A stretch of 64,000 nt of DNA, from positions 1 to 64,000 of the forward strand of contig NZ_JACJVC010000003.1 of the NCBI RefSeq assembly GCF_023369555.1. Reading direction: 5' to 3'. Shown in pieces: positions 31,952 to 48,226 of this stretch. The position numbers were made by a program, and so were the translations under genes. The notes beneath the pieces are model-generated. The model searched no databases. It was not told where the DNA came from and was given only the letters and a program-made list of their open reading frames with translations. Source of the DNA: Actinomyces sp. AC-20-1 (GTDB lineage: Bacteria > Actinomycetota > Actinomycetes > Actinomycetales > Actinomycetaceae). Position 1 is the first letter of the stretch. Every line of letters starts with the position of its first letter.

Positions 31952-31980
31952 GGGGAGCGGACGGCCTGCGTCCGGTCCCC
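31952..31980 (-). terminator. Hairpin after fusA
   Basis: GGGGAGCGGACG (31952-31963) pairs with CGTCCGGTCCCC (31969-31980) with one internal mismatch. A second GC-rich inverted repeat stands beside it (about 31918-31947). It probably reduces read-through from fusA into tuf. Confidence 0.5.
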
Positions 31981-31993
31981 GGGAGCCGGGGGA

Positions 31994-34129
31994 CTACTCG
32001 CCCTTGGCCTTGGCGATGATCTCGTCGGCGACGTTCTTCGGGACCTCCGCGTAGGAGTCGAAGGACATCGAGTACACCGCGCGGCCCTGCGTCTTGGAGC
32101 GCAGGTCGCCGACGTAGCCGAACATCTCGGACAGCGGGACCGCCGCCTTGATGACCTTGACGCCCACGGCGTCCTCCATCGACTGGATCATGCCACGACG
32201 GGAGTTGAGGTCGCCGATGACGTCGCCCATGTACTCCTCAGGGGTGCGCACCTCGACAGCCATGACGGGCTCGAGGAGGACCGGGTTGGCCTTCTTCGCA
32301 CCCTCCTTGAAGGCCATGGAGCCGGCGATCTTGAAGGCCATCTCGGAGGAGTCGACCTCGTGGTAGCCGCCGTCGATGAGAGTCGCCTTGACGTCGACCA
32401 TCGGGTAGCCCGCGAGGACGCCCGTGAGCATGGCCTCCTGGACGCCGGCGTCGACGCTGGGGATGTACTCGCGCGGCACGCGGCCACCGGTGACGGAGTT
32501 GACGAACTCGTAGTGCTTCTTCTCCTCGCCCTCCTCGGCCTCCACGACCTCGAGGGGCTCGAAGGACATCTGCACCTTCGCGAACTGGCCGGAGCCACCC
32601 GTCTGCTTCTTGTGCGTGTAGTCGACCTTGTCGACCTTGCGCTTGATGGTCTCGCGGTAGGCGACCATCGGGTTGCCGACGTTGGCCTCGACCTTGAACT
32701 CGCGGCGCATGCGGTCGACGAAGACGTCCAGGTGCAGCTCGCCCATACCGCCGATGACGGTCTGGCCGGTCTCCTCGTCGAGCTCGACCGTGAAGGTCGG
32801 GTCCTCCTCGGAGAGCTTCTGGATGGCGACGCCCAGCTTCTCCTGGTCGCCCTTGGTCTTGGGCTCGATGGCCACATGAATGACCGGGTCCGGGAAGGTC
32901 ATGGACTCGAGGATGACCGGGGCGGACTGGGCGCACAGGGTGTCACCAGTGGTGACGTCCTTGAGGCCGATGAAGGCGTAGATGTGGCCCGCGTGGGCGA
33001 CGTCGACCGGGTTCTCCTTGTTGGAGTGCATCTGGAACATCTTCCCGATGCGCTCCTTCTTGCCCTTGGTGGCGTTGAGGACCTGCTCGCCGGAGGAGAC
33101 CTTGCCCGAGTAGACACGCACGTAGACGAGCTTGCCGTAGAACGGGTGGGTGGCCACCTTGAAGGCCAGGCCGGAGAAGGGGCCGTTCTCGTCGGAGTCG
33201 CGCACGACGACGGTCTCCTCGTCGCCGGGTGCGTGGCCCTCGACGGCCGGCACGTCCAGCGGGGACGGCAGGTAGTCGATGACCGCGTCGAGGACGGGCT
33301 GGATGCCCTTGTTCTTGAAGGCGGAGCCGGCCAGGACGGGGAAGGCCTCACCGGAGATCGTCAGCGCGCGGACGCCGCGCTTGATCTCCTCGACGGTGAG
33401 CTCACCCTCCTCGAGGTACTTCTCCATGAGCTCGTCGTCGGCCTCGGCGACCGTCTCCATGAGCTCGGCGCGCAGCTCCTCGGCACGCTCCTGGAGCTCA
33501 GCGGGGATCTCCTCGTACTCGACGACGGAGCCGCGGGTCTCGTTACCGGCGGCATCCTTCTCGGGGAAGCGCACGGCGCGCATCTCGATGACGTCGACGA
33601 CGCCGGAGAACTCGCTCTCCGCGCCGATGGGGAAGTTGACAACCATCGGGGTGGCGTGGAGGCGGTCACGGATCGTCTGGACGGAGAAGTCGAAGTTCGC
33701 GCCCAGCTTGTCCATCTTGTTGATGTAGCAGATGCGCGGGACGTTGTACTTGTCCGCCTGACGCCACACGGTCTCGGACTGGGGCTCGACGCCCTCCTTG
33801 CCGTCGAAGACCGCGACGGCGCCATCGAGCACGCGCAGGGAGCGCTCGACCTCGACCGTGAAGTCCACGTGGCCGGGGGTGTCGATGAGGTTGATCTGCG
33901 TGCCCTTCCAGAAGGTGGTGGTCGCAGCGGAGGTGATCGTGATGCCACGCTCCTGCTCCTGCTCCATCCAGTCCATCGTGGAGGCGCCGTCGTGGGTCTC
34001 ACCGATCTTGTAGTTGATGCCGGTGTAGAAGAGGATGCGCTCGGAGACGGTGGTCTTACCGGCATCGATGTGCGCCATGATGCCGATGTTGCGGACCTTG
34101 TTGAGGTCAGTCAGCACGTCAAGTGCCAC
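31994..34129 (-). CDS. fusA: Elongation factor G
   Basis: A 711-residue translocase GTPase. G1 is [10 protein letters not shown] near residue 20, the switch region has [13 protein letters not shown]3 is DTPGHVDF and G4 is NKMDK. Domains II-V are complete, with [10 protein letters not shown] and YRETI in the expected places. The start is GTG. It is upstream of tuf in the str operon; a strong hairpin separates it from rpsG. Known fusidic-acid positions were not examined residue by residue. Confidence 0.98.
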   Translation of the reverse strand: MALDVLTDLNKVRNIGIMAHIDAGKTTVSERILFYTGINYKIGETHDGASTMDWMEQEQERGITITSAATTTFWKGTQINLIDTPGHVDFTVEVERSLRVLDGAVAVFDGKEGVEPQSETVWRQADKYNVPRICYINKMDKLGANFDFSVQTIRDRLHATPMVVNFPIGAESEFSGVVDVIEMRAVRFPEKDAAGNETRGSVVEYEEIPAELQERAEELRAELMETVAEADDELMEKYLEEGELTVEEIKRGVRALTISGEAFPVLAGSAFKNKGIQPVLDAVIDYLPSPLDVPAVEGHAPGDEETVVVRDSDENGPFSGLAFKVATHPFYGKLVYVRVYSGKVSSGEQVLNATKGKKERIGKMFQMHSNKENPVDVAHAGHIYAFIGLKDVTTGDTLCAQSAPVILESMTFPDPVIHVAIEPKTKGDQEKLGVAIQKLSEEDPTFTVELDEETGQTVIGGMGELHLDVFVDRMRREFKVEANVGNPMVAYRETIKRKVDKVDYTHKKQTGGSGQFAKVQMSFEPLEVVEAEEGEEKKHYEFVNSVTGGRVPREYIPSVDAGVQEAMLTGVLAGYPMVDVKATLIDGGYHEVDSSEMAFKIAGSMAFKEGAKKANPVLLEPVMAVEVRTPEEYMGDVIGDLNSRRGMIQSMEDAVGVKVIKAAVPLSEMFGYVGDLRSKTQGRAVYSMSFDSYAEVPKNVADEIIAKAKGE

Positions 34130-34163
34130 GTGAGAGTCCTTCGTTCAGTGGGGGGAGAGTCAG

Positions 34164-34202
34164 CGTCGGTCGGGGTCCGCCGGGGGCGGAGCCCGACCGA
34201 CG
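34164..34202 (-). terminator. Hairpin between rpsG and fusA
   Basis: CGTCGGTCGGG (34164-34174) pairs perfectly with CCCGACCGACG (34192-34202), and TCCGCC/GGCGGA extends the stem inside. It lies nine bases past the rpsG stop in an operon where read-through is expected, so it may be an attenuator, processing site or translational-control hairpin rather than a full stop. Confidence 0.5.
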
Positions 34203-34210
34203 TGTGGCTG

Positions 34211-34681
34211 TTACCAGCGGTAGTGGGCGAAGGCCTTGTTGGACTCGGCCATGCGGTGCATGTCCTCGCGGCGCTTGACAGCGGCGCCCAGACCGTTGGA
34301 GGCGTCGAGGATCTCGTTCATGAGACGCTCGGTCATCGTGTTCTCACGACGCTGGCGCGAGTAGTCCACGAGCCAGCGCAGGGCGAGCGTGGTGGCGCGG
34401 TTGGGGCGCACCTCGACGGGGACCTGGTAGGTCGCGCCGCCGACGCGGCGGGAGCGGACCTCGAGGGCCGGGCGGATGTTGTCCAGGGCGCGCTTGAGGA
34501 CGGCGACCGGGTCCTGGTCCGTCTTGGAGCGCACACCCTCGAGGGCACCGTAGACGATGCGCTCGGCGGTGGACTTCTTGCCGTCCAGGAGGACGCGGTT
34601 GACGAGCTGGGTGACGACCGGCGAGCCGTAGACGGGGTCGACGACGAGGGGGCGCTTGGGCGCGGGACCCTTACGAGGCAT
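34211..34681 (-). CDS. rpsG: 30S ribosomal protein S7
   Basis: A 156-residue S7, head assembly initiator and, in enteric bacteria, the str operon repressor. [39 protein letters not shown] and [20 protein letters not shown] are diagnostic. It shares one base with the rpsL stop, so the two are coupled. Confidence 0.97.
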   Translation of the reverse strand: MPRKGPAPKRPLVVDPVYGSPVVTQLVNRVLLDGKKSTAERIVYGALEGVRSKTDQDPVAVLKRALDNIRPALEVRSRRVGGATYQVPVEVRPNRATTLALRWLVDYSRQRRENTMTERLMNEILDASNGLGAAVKRREDMHRMAESNKAFAHYRW

Positions 34682-35055
34682 TACTTCTTCTCCTTCTTGG
34701 CGCCGTACTTCGAGCGTGCCTGCTGGCGGCCCTTGACGCCCTGGGTGTCGAGGGAGCCGCGCACGATGTGGTAGCGGACACCGGGAAGGTCCTTCACACG
34801 ACCACCGCGGACGAGCACGATCGAGTGCTCCTGGAGGTTGTGGCCCTCGCCGGGGATGTAGGCCGTGACCTCGATGCCGGACGACAGGCGCACACGGGCG
34901 ACCTTACGCAGGGCGGAGTTCGGCTTCTTCGGGGTCGTGGTGTACACGCGGGTGCACACGCCACGACGCTGCGGGCTGGCCTTGAGCGCGGGCGTCTTGG
35001 ACGACGAGCGCTTCGAGGAGCGGCCCTTGCGGACCAGCTGCTGAATGGTAGGCAC
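34681..35055 (-). CDS. rpsL: 30S ribosomal protein S12
   Basis: A 124-residue S12, the decoding-centre protein and streptomycin target. A GTG at 35055 with GGAG eight bases upstream gives [17 protein letters not shown], the conserved beginning; the frame is open further up without homology. [19 protein letters not shown] and [17 protein letters not shown] carry lysines at the two classical streptomycin positions, that is, the sensitive form. It is the first gene of the str operon. Confidence 0.97.
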   Translation of the reverse strand: MPTIQQLVRKGRSSKRSSSKTPALKASPQRRGVCTRVYTTTPKKPNSALRKVARVRLSSGIEVTAYIPGEGHNLQEHSIVLVRGGRVKDLPGVRYHIVRGSLDTQGVKGRQQARSKYGAKKEKK

Positions 35056-35300
35056 TACGGATTCTCCATCTAGAAGTGCGTCGGACAGTTCTGCTGCCCG
35101 CCGCCGGCCCTCGTCCTCGCTCGCGGCGCACGACGCCGCGGGGACCAGGCCGGTGCGCACACCCTCAGGGTGCGCCCGGAGCCCCGCGGAGTGGGGCCCG
35201 TCGGTTCCCGCCGCGGCAGACCCGCGTCACGGTGGCGCCGGGGCGCCCGCCGCTGGGAACGGAGTGGAGAACGGTGGCCCGCACGCGGGCACCGGTGACA

Positions 35301-35306
35301 AACATA
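35301..35306 (-). promoter_or_regulatory. Candidate -10 of the str operon
   Basis: TATGTT on the minus strand, about 245 bases before the rpsL GTG. No acceptable -35 at 16-18 bases, so this is weak. Nothing else recognisable lies in 35056-35300 beyond GC-rich inverted segments. Confidence 0.3.
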
Positions 35307-35398
35307 CCGAGCGGTCCCCTCCCCCGCCAGGCGCAAGCGGTCGCACGGGTGGTGTCATGCGACACGTCGGCACACGCCGCGGGAGCCAGGGCAGGGCG

Positions 35399-35482
35399 GG
35401 CCGGGGCTGGTCCGGACAGGCCGGGGCTGGTCCGGGCAGGGCAGGGCGGGGCTGGCACGGGCAGGCCGGGGCCGGCCCGGGC
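35399..35482. repeat. GC-rich tandem repeat, about 20-bp unit
   Basis: GGCCGGGGCTGGTCCGGACA (35399-35418) is followed by the same unit with one change (35419-35438), then by two degraded copies to about 35482. It directly precedes the GGACAAC array and lies in the non-coding gap between rpsL and rpoC. Confidence 0.7.
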
Positions 35483-35495
35483 GGTCGGCCCCCGT

Positions 35496-35640
35496 GGACC
35501 ACGCCTGCGTGCCTGGACAACGTCTGCGTGTAAGGACAACCTCCATGCGCAAGGACAACCTGTTGGCGCTCACACGGTTGTCCATCCACGCGCAGGTTGT
35601 CCTGCTGCACATAGGTTGTCCATCCACGCGCGGGTTGTCC
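35496..35640. repeat. Ordered array of eight GGACAAC units, four forward and four inverted, exact 19-bp period
   Basis: Forward units GGACAAC(C) begin at 35496 (one mismatch, GGACCAC), 35515, 35534 and 35553. Inverted units GGTTGTCC begin at 35576, 35595, 35614 and 35633. Every step within each half is 19 bases, and the centre lies near 35568. Spacers are 11 bases and often contain CACGC. In the inverted half a 38-bp double unit is duplicated: 35576-35593 and 35614-35631 are identical. It lies between the rpoC terminator and the str operon promoter region, so it is probably DNA-level structure rather than coding. See findings for possible meanings. Confidence 0.85.
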
Positions 35641-35685
35641 TGGGGAGCGACGGAGCCGCCCGGCACGAGCAGCACGAGCAGCACG

Positions 35686-35722
35686 ACGGCGGGCCGCCAC
35701 CTGCACGGTGACGGCCCGCCGT
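35686..35722 (-). terminator. Terminator after rpoC
   Basis: ACGGCGGGCCG (35686-35696) pairs with CGGCCCGCCGT (35712-35722), and CACC/GGTG inside can pair too. It lies about 93 bases past the rpoC stop. A short GCACGAGCA direct repeat adjoins it at 35663-35683. Confidence 0.7.
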
Positions 35723-35814
35723 TGTCTCAGCCTCGTCTCAGCCCACTCGCGAGCCCGGCCAGCTCCTCCGAAGCGGCCTCGGACCGGGTCCGCGCCCAGC
35801 GCCACAAGGGGCAC

Positions 35815-39771
<3,957 letters not shown>

Positions 39772-39906
39772 AGTTCCTCATTCCGATGTGTCAGCTCATC
39801 GTGTGTGTCTTGGTGGGGCTGCCTGGGCGTTGTTCCATGACGCCGCCGGCGGCCCGTGGGGCCCAGGAGGGGGCGGCCCGCCCCCTCCACCGGGTCCCGT
39901 CAGGGC

Positions 39907-43431
<3,525 letters not shown>

Positions 43432-43576
43432 AGGGGGATCCTTCCCTCATCTCGGGGATCACTCTGCGTGCACTGCGCGGTGCCGGTCGGGTCCGCCGCC
43501 GCGGGGCCAGGCCAGGGGCCTGTCCTCCGTCGGTCGATCACACTCGTGCCAGTACACACAATGGACGCAAAGCGCT

Positions 43577-43605
43577 AGCGTACACGCCGCCTCCACCCGT
43601 CTCCA
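43577..43605 (-). promoter_or_regulatory. Promoter of rpoB-rpoC
   Basis: On the minus strand -35 TGGAGA (43600-43605) and -10 TACGCT (43577-43582) are 17 bases apart. The leader to the rpoB start is about 140 bases. The gap 43432-43812 otherwise holds only this promoter and the rplL terminator. Confidence 0.55.
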
Positions 43606-43700
43606 CGTCGGGACCCCTCAGGTTCTTGCGATCCCGGACACATTCGTGGATACTGCCCGGTTCCCGTCCCCTGTGCGTCCCGACGGCGGCCGTGGGCGCC

Positions 43701-43762
43701 GGAGCGATCATCGTCGGACCCCGGCCACCAGGTGGTGGCCGGGGTCCGACGATGATCGCTCC
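43701..43762 (-). terminator. Very long perfect hairpin after rplL
   Basis: A perfect 30-bp inverted repeat, 43701-43730 against 43733-43762, with only GG at the centre. It begins about 50 bases past the rplL stop and is by far the longest perfect stem seen in the window. It should act as a terminator between rplJL and rpoBC. Confidence 0.85.
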
Positions 43763-43812
43763 GCCCCGCCGGTCGGGCCGTGCGGGCCCGGGTCACCGGC
43801 GCGGGGACGGGC

Positions 43813-44202
43813 TCACTTGAGGGTGACGGTGGCGCCGGCGCCCTCGAGCTGCTCCTTGGCCTTGTCGGCCGTCTCCTTGTTGACGCCCTCGAGGACGGCC
43901 TTGGGGGCGGAGTCCACGAGCTCCTTGGCCTCCTTCAGACCGAGGGAGGTCAGGGCGCGCACCTCCTTGATGACGCCGATCTTCTTGTCGCCGGCGGCCT
44001 CGAGGATGACGTCGAACTCGGTCTTCTCCTCCTCGGCGGCGCCGTCAGCGGCGGCACCGGGGGCGGCGGCGACGGCAACGGCGGCCGGAGCGGCAGCGGT
44101 GACGTCGAAGGTCTCCTCGAAGGCCTTGACGAACTCGGACAGCTCGATGAGGGTGAGCTCCTTGAAGGCCTCGATGAGCTCGTCGGTGGTCAGCTTCGCC
44201 AT
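43813..44202 (-). CDS. rplL: 50S ribosomal protein L7/L12
   Basis: A 129-residue stalk protein that recruits translation GTPases. The N-terminal dimerisation helix has [19 protein letters not shown], the flexible hinge is Ala-rich ([18 protein letters not shown]), and the C-terminal factor-binding domain has [20 protein letters not shown] and [20 protein letters not shown]. It is 84 bases downstream of rplJ and followed by the 30-bp hairpin. Confidence 0.98.
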   Translation of the reverse strand: MAKLTTDELIEAFKELTLIELSEFVKAFEETFDVTAAAPAAVAVAAAPGAAADGAAEEEKTEFDVILEAAGDKKIGVIKEVRALTSLGLKEAKELVDSAPKAVLEGVNKETADKAKEQLEGAGATVTLK

Positions 44203-44286
44203 GATGGGCGTTCCTTCCTGAAAAAGGGTCCTGCACCGTCTGTGGTCAGCACAGGGTCTGTGTGGTGTGGGGGTGACGCACGCGGC

Positions 44287-44808
44287 TCAGGCCGCGGCCT
44301 CCTGCTTCTCGCGCAGGGCGTCGACAGTGCGGACCGCCTTGGAGGCGGGCGCGACGAAGAGGTACGCGGCCTTGGACAGCGACGCCTTCATGGCGCCGGC
44401 GGCCTTGGCGAGCAGCACCTCGCGGGACTCGAGCGAAGCCAGCTTCTCGACCTCGGCGGAGTCGAGGACGTTGCCGTCCATGACACCACCCTTGACGACG
44501 AGCTTGGCGTTGTCCTTGGCGAAGTCACGCAGGGCCTTGGCGGCCTCGACCGGCTCACCGGTGACGAAGGTCAGGGCGGTGGGGCCCTTGAGGTCGTCGG
44601 CGAAGGCCTCCAGGCCGGCCTCGCGGGCGGCGATGGCGGCAAGCGTGTTCTTCACCACGGTGTACTCGGCGTGACCGGCGAGCGAACGACGCAGCTGCTT
44701 GAGCTCGGCGACGGTCAGCCCGCGGTACTCAGTCAGCAGCACGGCACCGGAGTCGCGGAACCTGCCCGCGAGCTCGGCGACAGCCGCCTCCTTGTCAGGC
44801 CTTGCCAT
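44287..44808 (-). CDS. rplJ: 50S ribosomal protein L10
   Basis: A 173-residue stalk base protein that binds 23S rRNA and L7/L12 dimers. It starts [20 protein letters not shown] at 44808 after GAAGGAGG and contains [20 protein letters not shown] and [11 protein letters not shown]. The frame is open upstream without homology. rplK and rplA are not next to it, so rplJL is a separate unit here. The leader carries the kind of hairpin expected for L10 feedback. Confidence 0.96.
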   Translation of the reverse strand: MARPDKEAAVAELAGRFRDSGAVLLTEYRGLTVAELKQLRRSLAGHAEYTVVKNTLAAIAAREAGLEAFADDLKGPTALTFVTGEPVEAAKALRDFAKDNAKLVVKGGVMDGNVLDSAEVEKLASLESREVLLAKAAGAMKASLSKAAYLFVAPASKAVRTVDALREKQEAAA

Positions 44809-45004
44809 GGGCCCTCCTTCCGTGGTCTGCCGCAGGCGCCCGGGCCCGGGAACGGGTAGAGCCCCGCGCCGGCAAGGCACGGGGCTCTCGCTCCGCACGG
44901 GGCGGAGGGGTCTCGTTCTCACCTGCGCTGGCCTCGCCGCCCGTGGGCGCCGAACTTGGTCCTGGTCCTCGCGGACCGGGAGACCTGCGGTCTTTGGCAG
45001 GTGC
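44809..45004 (-). promoter_or_regulatory. L10 leader (rplJ leader RNA)
   Basis: The leader of about 190 bases contains a 9-bp hairpin, AGAGCCCCG (44858-44866 on the plus strand) with CGGGGCTCT (44880-44888), then a purine-rich Shine-Dalgarno region. L10 or the L10-L7/L12 complex binds such leaders and represses its own synthesis in many bacteria. Agreement with the described leader fold is by position and general shape, not by a model search. Confidence 0.5.
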
Positions 45005-45005
45005 C

Positions 45006-45036
45006 ACACTACCGGCCCCACCGCCCCGCGCCGCAA
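45006..45036 (-). promoter_or_regulatory. Candidate promoter of rplJ-rplL
   Basis: -10 TAGTGT (45006-45011) and -35 TTGCGG (45031-45036) on the minus strand, with a rather long 19-base spacer. Confidence 0.4.
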
Positions 45037-45133
45037 GCGCTGGCACGCTCCTGCGCGGTGCGATCGGTCACGTGCGGGCCCGGGCCCGCAGCCTCGGGGG
45101 CGCCCGCCCCTTCCCGCCGACGCCCCGTGCCCC

Positions 45134-45139
45134 TACGGT
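45134..45139 (+). promoter_or_regulatory. -10 element of a probable leaderless transcript (DUF192 gene)
   Basis: TACGGT ends six bases before the ATG at 45146 and no Shine-Dalgarno sequence is present. This is the third gene in the window with the same TANNNT-like to ATG spacing. Confidence 0.5.
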
Positions 45140-45145
45140 TCCGGC

Positions 45146-45538
45146 ATGCCGCAGACCACTCCCACGTGGGCCCCGTCCGTCGCCCCCGCCCAGCTCCTCG
45201 TCGACGGCGCCCCCTCCGGCGTCCCGCTGTGGGTCGCGCACAACCGCAAGGAGCGCAACGCGGGTCTGCTGGGCACCGAGGGTCTCGACGGCGCCCTGTG
45301 GATCCGCTGCTGCAACTGGGTCCACACCTTCGGCATGCGCTATGCCATCGACGTCGTCTACCTCTCGCGCTCGGGCCGGGTGCGCACCGCGCGCACCATG
45401 CGGCCCGGGCGCCTCGGGGCGCCGCGCGTGAGCGCGACCGCCGTCGTCGAGCTGCCGGCGGGGGCGGCCGCGCACGCCGGGATCACACCCGGACGCACCC
45501 TCGCCGTCGGCCCCGCCGACGAGCGCCCCACCGCCTGA
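45146..45538 (+). CDS. DUF192 family protein
   Basis: A 130-residue protein. The DUF192 pattern is visible: ERNAGLLGTEGLDGALWI, WVHTFGMRYAIDVVYLSRSG and a C-terminal AHAGITPGRTLAVGP. The biochemical role of the family is unknown. Many members are secreted, but no signal peptide is seen here. In Tad-containing genomes DUF192 genes are sometimes near the pilus locus, as is the case here; that may or may not be functional. The ATG is supported by the leaderless promoter pattern. Confidence 0.75.
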   Translation: MPQTTPTWAPSVAPAQLLVDGAPSGVPLWVAHNRKERNAGLLGTEGLDGALWIRCCNWVHTFGMRYAIDVVYLSRSGRVRTARTMRPGRLGAPRVSATAVVELPAGAAAHAGITPGRTLAVGPADERPTA

Positions 45539-45615
45539 GCCGCGGGCGGCCCACCAGGCCCCGCGCACCGGTCGCCCCGCGCAACCGGGCGGCCCTCACT
45601 CCCTCCCGCCGGGCG

Positions 45616-46626
45616 TCACACGAGGGCGAGACCCGCCTCGGCGTCGGCGCGGTTCTGCTCGAAGGCGTCGGAGTCGTCCCAGCGCAGCAGGATGACGGCC
45701 CGGTTGACGTCGCCGTCCCGCACGAGCCACAGGCAGCCGTGGTAGTCGCCCGCCCCGCTCCACAGGAAGTCGACGCGCTGGCCCTCCAACGAGCCGTTGG
45801 AGAAGGCGGACACGGCCGCCTCGCGCAGCGCGGTGACACCCGGGTCCTTGAGGAAGCCCGCCACGGCCTCCGTCAGCGAGGCGCCGGCCAGGCCGTCACC
45901 GGCCATGACCGTGCCCGGCAGGCGCGAGTCCTCGACCCGGTCGGTCCACGCCCGGGACCAGGGGGCGGCGCCGTTGCGCTCCTCAGGCTGGCCGATGTCG
46001 TTCCAGTCCTCGCCCACGAGCAGCCAGAGGCCGGCGGCCTGGCGGCGCTGCCACCCCTCGGCGGGCGCCTGCGGCTCGGGCTCGTCGGCCAGCGCCAGGC
46101 CCGCCTCGAAGGCCGAGACCATGTCGTCATCCACTGACGGGCCGAAGAGCACGACGACGGCCGTCGAGGGGGTGCCGGTGAGTGTCCACACGGCGCCGGA
46201 CCCGGTCGACGAGGTCAGCGGCTGGCGCGAGCCGCCGCGCACCTGCTGCGTCTCGCCGGTCGTGACGTCGGTGCCGACGATCTCCATGAGGCTGGCAAGG
46301 CCGAGCGCGGCGGAGGCCTTGTCCTCGGCCCCGGCGCCCCACAGGCGCGCGAGGACGAGGTCGCCCTGCGGCACGGCCGAGGTGTCGCTCGTCCAGCAGC
46401 GGTCCCAGTAGAAGTCCGTGGAGCCGCTCTCCTGGACGAACGGGCTCATGCCCGCGGGTACGGGTACGGTCAGGGGCTCCATGACCTCACGCTGCCAGCT
46501 CTCGGGCAACGGGGCCTCCTGCGGGTCCTCCGAGTCACCGGAGCAGGCGGCGAGCGCGGGGGCGCCGGCGGCGGCGAGCGCTGCCGCGCCGGTCAGCCGG
46601 AGCAGGAGGCGTCGGGAGAGTGTCAT
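45616..46626 (-). CDS. Putative lipoprotein
   Basis: A 336-residue protein with an N-terminal RR motif (MTLSRRLLLRLTGAAAL) and a lipobox LAAC with Cys28, so it is probably exported, perhaps by Tat, and lipidated. The mature part has no recognised domain. It contains a duplicated theme (VPVPAGMSPFVQ... and GWQRRQAAGLWLLVGEDW) like that of the lipoproteins at 47565-49845. It lies divergent to the prepilin peptidase gene, just outside the Tad locus, and convergent with the DUF192 gene. Function unknown. Confidence 0.6.
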   Translation of the reverse strand: MTLSRRLLLRLTGAAALAAAGAPALAACSGDSEDPQEAPLPESWQREVMEPLTVPVPAGMSPFVQESGSTDFYWDRCWTSDTSAVPQGDLVLARLWGAGAEDKASAALGLASLMEIVGTDVTTGETQQVRGGSRQPLTSSTGSGAVWTLTGTPSTAVVVLFGPSVDDDMVSAFEAGLALADEPEPQAPAEGWQRRQAAGLWLLVGEDWNDIGQPEERNGAAPWSRAWTDRVEDSRLPGTVMAGDGLAGASLTEAVAGFLKDPGVTALREAAVSAFSNGSLEGQRVDFLWSGAGDYHGCLWLVRDGDVNRAVILLRWDDSDAFEQNRADAEAGLALV

Positions 46627-46663
46627 CGTCAGGGCTCCTCGTCAGGACGTCAGGGACCACAGC

Positions 46664-46669
46664 ACGCTA
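46664..46669 (-). promoter_or_regulatory. Candidate -10 for the 45616-46626 lipoprotein gene
   Basis: TAGCGT on the minus strand in the 150-base gap between two divergent genes, about 40 bases before the ATG. No clear -35. Confidence 0.3.
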
Positions 46670-46776
46670 CCGGCCGTCTCGTGGTCCCGACCAGGGGCGT
46701 GCGCCCCACGCCGGCGCCGCACTGCGGGGCGCACGGCTCACGCCGCCGGCGCCGCGCGCGTGAGACAGTGGCGAGC

Positions 46777-47514
46777 GTGCCCCTCACGCTCCTCCTCGTC
46801 CTGGTCGTCCTCGCCGTCTGCGCCGCCACCGTCCACGGGCCCGCCTCCCGCTACGCCCGCGGCTACGTCAACGCGCTGCTCGTCGAGACCGCCGTCCAGG
46901 AGCCGGGGGCGCAGCCCCCCGCGCTGCGCGCCGCCGCACGCCGGCGCGCTCTGCTGCGCGCCGGCCGGCAGACGGCCCTCTTCCTCCTGGCGGCGCTCGG
47001 CGCCTGCACCGCCGCGCTCTGGGCCGGACGGTGGCACGAGGCCGTGCTCGTCCTACCGGTTCTCGCGGCGCTGACGGTGGCCGGGAGCACGGACGCCGTC
47101 TGTCACCGCCTGCCGAACCGTCTGCTCGGTCCGGCGGCCCTGTGGGCCGCCGTCTGCGTCGTCGTTGACGTCCTCGCACGCCTGGCGGCGGGGACCGGGC
47201 CCGCTCAGGCCCTCCTCCCCCTGGCGGGGGCGCTCGGGGCCGCCGCCGGGCTCGGGGGCGCGACGCTCCTGCTCGCCCTCGTGCCCTCCGGGATCGGCAT
47301 GGGCGACGTCAAGCTGTGCGCGATCACCGGGCTCTGGCTCGGACGGCTCGGCTGGGCCGTGCCCGTTGCCGGGGTGGTCGCCGGGTTGCTCCTCGCCGGG
47401 CTGGCGGCCATCGTCCTCATGGTGCTGCGCCGTGCGCAGCGGGACACGATGATCGCCATGGGCCCGTACCTCGTCGCCGGTGCCTGCGCCGCCTGGGTCC
47501 TCGCCGTGCTGTGA
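46777..47514 (+). CDS. Prepilin peptidase, A24 family (TadV/CpaA-like)
   Basis: A 245-residue membrane aspartic protease with six to seven membrane segments. One catalytic Asp is in GSTDAVCHRLPNRLLG, and the second is in the family motif GIGMGDVKLCAITG. The N-terminal methyltransferase domain of type IVa enzymes is absent, as usual for Tad systems. It would cut the Gly-x4-Glu signals of Flp and TadE-like proteins encoded nearby. The start is a GTG at 46777; a GTG three codons upstream is possible. It faces the Tad operon convergently, with a hairpin between them. Confidence 0.85.
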   Translation: MPLTLLLVLVVLAVCAATVHGPASRYARGYVNALLVETAVQEPGAQPPALRAAARRRALLRAGRQTALFLLAALGACTAALWAGRWHEAVLVLPVLAALTVAGSTDAVCHRLPNRLLGPAALWAAVCVVVDVLARLAAGTGPAQALLPLAGALGAAAGLGGATLLLALVPSGIGMGDVKLCAITGLWLGRLGWAVPVAGVVAGLLLAGLAAIVLMVLRRAQRDTMIAMGPYLVAGACAAWVLAVL

Positions 47515-47523
47515 GACGGCGCG

Positions 47524-47545
47524 GGGCCCGCCGCGCGCCGGGCCC
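47524..47545. terminator. Hairpin between convergent genes
   Basis: GGGCCCG (47524-47530) pairs with CGGGCCC (47539-47545) in the 50-base gap between the prepilin peptidase gene and the last gene of the Tad locus. Confidence 0.5.
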
Positions 47546-47564
47546 TGAGCCCCTGCCGGGGTGC

Positions 47565-48203
47565 TCAGTCCCGGGGCGCCGTGGTCGCTGAGCACAGCGA
47601 CATCAGCGCCGCACAGGTGTCGACCAGCGCGCCCCGGGGCACGAAGGCCGTCAGCGTGTAGGCGCGTGCGGCCTCGTCGCAGAGGAAGAGCTCGACCGCG
47701 TCGATGACCGTCGTCTCGCCCCAGCCGGGCAGGAGCGCGTCCTGCGTCCACGTCAGCTGATGGCTCTGGGCGAAGCCCTCCCAGGTCAGGGGCTGCTCGG
47801 CCGTCGTCACGGCCCCCTGCGACTGGAGCTCCTGCCTCACGGCGTGCGCGGCGCTCTGCGTGGAGCCGGTGAAGGCCGCCGGCCCCTCGACGACGAGGTA
47901 CCCCCAGGCGGTGTCGTCGGGCCACACGTAGGTCACGGACACGCGCCCCTCGCCCAGGCTCTCGGGCGTGAGGGCCCGGGCCCCCTCGCCCAGGCTCACC
48001 AGCAGGCCGGTGACCGGCTCGACCCGGGTGCCGGTGACGGCCAGCCGTGCCAGCCGGATCTGCGGCGCCTCCTGCCCGGAGGCGGGCGCACTGGGCTCGG
48101 AGGGCGGGTCGGCGGCCTGTGGGGAGGAGGCGCAGCCGGCGAGACCGGCCAGGAGCGCGCTCACCGTCACCAGGCCCGTGCGCACAGCGCTGCGGCGCCG
48201 CAC
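47565..48203 (-). CDS. Putative lipoprotein, last gene of the Tad locus
   Basis: A 212-residue protein from a GTG at 48203, chosen because it gives a compact lipoprotein signal (MRRRSAVRTGLVTVSALLAG, then LAGC with Cys24). Earlier in-frame codons run into the previous gene. The mature part has one large globular region with VTYVWPDDTAWGYLVVEG, TWEGFAQSHQLTWTQDALLP and a Cys-containing C-terminus (FLCDEAARAY, TCAALMSLC). No known domain was recognised. It lies 23 bases downstream of another lipoprotein gene. Probably a cell-envelope accessory of the pilus, by context only. Confidence 0.55.
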   Translation of the reverse strand: MRRRSAVRTGLVTVSALLAGLAGCASSPQAADPPSEPSAPASGQEAPQIRLARLAVTGTRVEPVTGLLVSLGEGARALTPESLGEGRVSVTYVWPDDTAWGYLVVEGPAAFTGSTQSAAHAVRQELQSQGAVTTAEQPLTWEGFAQSHQLTWTQDALLPGWGETTVIDAVELFLCDEAARAYTLTAFVPRGALVDTCAALMSLCSATTAPRD

Positions 48204-48226
48204 GGCCAGGACACGCGCGGTCGCGC

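Noticed and set aside
35496-35640. CRISPR array
   Set aside because: Units are only about 8 bases, spacers are 11 bases, half of the units are inverted and no cas genes are present.
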